DNA of 7,242 nucleotides from an uncultured Clostridia bacterium (lineage in GTDB: Bacteria > Bacillota > Clostridia > Oscillospirales > Acutalibacteraceae): positions 1-7,242 of the forward strand of contig CALAQQ010000060.1 of the NCBI GenBank assembly GCA_937888485.1, in the 5' to 3' direction. The position numbers were made by a program, and so were the translations under genes. Positions 5,060 to 7,242 of this stretch are shown in pieces (the stretch's first letter is position 1; each line of letters opens with the position of its first letter). The notes beneath the pieces are model-generated. The model made no database searches, was not told the DNA's origin, and was given only the letters and a program-made list of their open reading frames with translations.

Positions 5060-7242
5060 ATGAATGAAAACTCGATTTTGAATTTTATCGGTGAATATAT
5101 AAATGCCGGACTGCGTGAAATTTTATCAGGCGGTACGGTTGAACGCATTTTTCTTGATGAAGACACAATGAAACTCGATATATCCGCAAGGTTTGACAGA
5201 TATGTTGAGGATGTTTATATAATCAATGCACAGAACGAAATTAAAAATGCAATCGGAGTGAACAAGGTTACAATTAACCCTTATTTTTATCAGTCTGCAT
5301 TTTCGGACAAGTGTATCCCTCAGCTTGTGAGAGCAACTAAAGAAAACATAGCTGCCGCAAACGGTTTTCTTGAAAATGCAAAGGTTGATTTCATTGAAAA
5401 CAATATAACAATAACTGTTTTTAACGGTGCGGATATCCTTATTGATGCAGGAGCGAAGGATTTTCTTGTAAAGTATATAAAAGAGCATTTTGATGTTGTT
5501 TGTACAGTTGAAATAAAGGGTGAAAACACTGCAAAAATCGATTCGCCCGAATATATTCAGATGCAGGCAGAAACGGTTAAAATCGAAGTGCCTGTTGCAG
5601 TTGACGAAAAGAAACCGAAGAAACCCGAAAAGGAATTTGAAGATCTTCCGATATCGCTTACCAATGCAAAGGTCATTTACGGAAGCAAAATCAAGTCAAA
5701 ACCTGTTCCCTTGAAGGGTATTTCAATCGAAGACGGCAATGTTACCGTATGGGGAAGGGTTTTTTCCCTTGATATGCGTGATACCCGTGACGGTAAAAGA
5801 AAGATAATTAATTTCAACATAACCGATAAGACAAGCTCATACACTGTCAAAATATTCGAAGCAGTTCAGAATTGCGAACAGCTTGTTGACAATATTTCCG
5901 ACGGCAAGGTTGTTATGCTCCGGGGTCATGTTGAGTACGACGACTATATTAAGACCTATTGCATAAAGGCAAATTCGGTTATGATAATCGAAGAAATCGA
6001 AGAAGGCGATACAGCCGAAGAAAAGCGTGTTGAGCTTCATATGCACAGCAATATGTCTGCAATGGACGGTATGACTGCTGCATCAAAACTTGTTGCAAGG
6101 GCGGCAAAATGGGGACATAAGGCTGTGGCGATAACCGACCACGGTGTTGTTCAGGCGTATCCCGAAGCTGCTGCGGCGGCAAAGAAAAACGGCATAAAGG
6201 TTATCTACGGCATGGAGGGTTACTATGTTGATGACTCTGTGAAAATCGTTACGGGTAACGCAGATATGCCTCTGAGCGGAACATTTATTGTTTTCGACGT
6301 TGAAACAACCGGTCTTCGTACCGACAGAGTAAGACTTACTGAAATCGGTGCGGTAAAATATGTTGACGGTGCGGAAAGAGCAAGATTTCAGACCTTTGTT
6401 GACCCCGAATGTCCCATTCCGAGAAAGATTACCGAGCTTACGGGTATTGATAACCGTATGGTTTCGGGTGCACCGAAAGAAGCTGAGGCTGTTAAGAAAT
6501 TCTTTGAATTCTGCGGTGACGGCGTACTTGTTGCTCATAATGCAACCTTCGATACCAATGTTCTCAGACACACCTGCAGAAGAAACGGCATTGAATATAA
6601 CTATACACATATTGATACTCTCGTTATGGCGCAGAGCCTTATAGAGGGAATAAAGAATTATAAGCTTGACTCTCTTTCAAAGTTTTTCAAGCTTCCCGAT
6701 TTTGACCATCACAGAGCAGATGAGGATGCAGGCGCACTTGCGGGGATTTTTGAAAAACTCCTTGAACTGTGCAAGAGCAAGGGTGTTGAAAATGTCAATG
6801 AAATCAACGAAAAAATTCCTCTTAACATCAAAAGACTGCCTACTTACCATATAATTCTTCTTGCGAAGAATAAAATCGGCTTAAAACACCTCTATCAGCT
6901 TATTTCAAAATCAAATCTTGAATATTACTACCGTCATCCGAGAATTCCGAAGAGTGAGCTTCTCGCTCATAAGGAAGGTCTCATTGTCGGCAGTGCCTGT
7001 GAAGCGGGTCAGCTTTATCAGGCTATCTTCACAGGCAGACCCATTGAAGATTTACTGGAACTTGCAAGTATCTATGATTATCTCGAAATTCAGCCCAACG
7101 GCAACAATGCTTTTATGCTCCGTGAAGGAATGGTTGATTCCGAGGAAGAACTTAATGAAATAAACAGAACGATAATCCATCTTGCCGATGAGCTTAACAT
7201 CCCTGTTGTTGCAACGGGTGACGTTCATTTTCTTGAAGAAAC
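5060..7242 (+). CDS. polC: DNA polymerase III PolC-type alpha subunit, N-terminal half (partial, runs off window)
   Basis: An uninterrupted frame of 727 codons plus two bases runs from ATG 5060 to the window edge. Full-length PolC is about 1,430-1,470 residues, so roughly half is present. PolC is the replicative leading-strand polymerase of low-GC Gram-positives, with built-in proofreading. Visible in order: N-terminal domains (about 1-170); a charged Lys/Glu/Pro linker (about 179-195); an OB-fold (about 225-315, including VTVWGRVF at 228-235); and the first part of a PHP domain (ELHMHSNMSAMDG with H327 and H329, ITDHG at 358-362, YGMEG around E386). A DEDDh exonuclease is inserted at about 408-575: D413 and E415 in FDVETTG, D498 in HNATFD, H551 and D556 in HRADED. 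The PHP then resumes, with VGSACEAG and, at the edge, ATGDVHF. All five DEDDh residues are intact, so proofreading is expected to be active. The palm, fingers and thumb lie beyond the window. Confidence 0.97.
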   Translation, partial: MNENSILNFIGEYINAGLREILSGGTVERIFLDEDTMKLDISARFDRYVEDVYIINAQNEIKNAIGVNKVTINPYFYQSAFSDKCIPQLVRATKENIAAANGFLENAKVDFIENNITITVFNGADILIDAGAKDFLVKYIKEHFDVVCTVEIKGENTAKIDSPEYIQMQAETVKIEVPVAVDEKKPKKPEKEFEDLPISLTNAKVIYGSKIKSKPVPLKGISIEDGNVTVWGRVFSLDMRDTRDGKRKIINFNITDKTSSYTVKIFEAVQNCEQLVDNISDGKVVMLRGHVEYDDYIKTYCIKANSVMIIEEIEEGDTAEEKRVELHMHSNMSAMDGMTAASKLVARAAKWGHKAVAITDHGVVQAYPEAAAAAKKNGIKVIYGMEGYYVDDSVKIVTGNADMPLSGTFIVFDVETTGLRTDRVRLTEIGAVKYVDGAERARFQTFVDPECPIPRKITELTGIDNRMVSGAPKEAEAVKKFFEFCGDGVLVAHNATFDTNVLRHTCRRNGIEYNYTHIDTLVMAQSLIEGIKNYKLDSLSKFFKLPDFDHHRADEDAGALAGIFEKLLELCKSKGVENVNEINEKIPLNIKRLPTYHIILLAKNKIGLKHLYQLISKSNLEYYYRHPRIPKSELLAHKEGLIVGSACEAGQLYQAIFTGRPIEDLLELASIYDYLEIQPNGNNAFMLREGMVDSEEELNEINRTIIHLADELNIPVVATGDVHFLEE

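Noticed and set aside
6083..6610. Antisense open frame of about 175 codons across the PHP/exonuclease part of polC
   Set aside because: The + strand here encodes intact PHP and DEDDh motifs. The antisense product has no recognisable family.
5520..7163. Several short + strand frames inside the polC region
   Set aside because: They are in other frames of the continuous polC reading frame, which I translated from 5060 to the end without a stop. They do not indicate a frameshift or separate small genes.

Overview
This window is a conserved housekeeping gene cluster. The order (end of frr)-uppS-cdsA-dxr-rseP-ispG-polC, all on the + strand, is typical of Bacillota. The PolC-type replicative polymerase, with a proofreading exonuclease inserted in its PHP domain, points to that phylum. 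Having ispG next to polC, moderate-to-low GC, and gene sizes that fit Clostridia suggest a clostridial anaerobe, possibly Ruminococcaceae/Oscillospiraceae-like. The finer placement is inference only.

Layout: bases 1-30 are the last ten codons of a ribosome recycling factor gene (frr). A perfect 10-bp hairpin (43-66) follows. Then come five tightly packed genes: uppS (91-822), cdsA (852-1721), dxr (1739-2884), rseP (2881-3963, overlapping dxr by ATGA) and ispG (3968-5017). A second perfect 10-bp hairpin with a short T-rich tail (5022-5049) precedes polC (5060 to the window end). polC is cut by the window edge after 727 complete codons, about half a normal PolC. No non-coding stretch exceeds 65 bases. 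I see no tRNA, rRNA, CRISPR, insertion sequence, phage or toxin-antitoxin feature.

How the genes work together: Dxr makes the first committed intermediate of the MEP isoprenoid pathway and IspG catalyses its penultimate step. UppS uses the resulting IPP to build undecaprenyl diphosphate, the lipid carrier for cell-wall polymers. CdsA makes CDP-diacylglycerol for phospholipids. RseP is a membrane-embedded zinc protease. The five-gene block is therefore an envelope-lipid supply unit. It lies between a translation gene (frr) and a replication gene (polC), with a hairpin at each boundary.

I found no new biological system. The most interesting signals are in the two short intergenic leaders: an alternative fold at the uppS ribosome-binding site, and a terminator-like hairpin next to the polC ribosome-binding site. 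There is also a variant N-terminal motif in IspG. All are modest leads.
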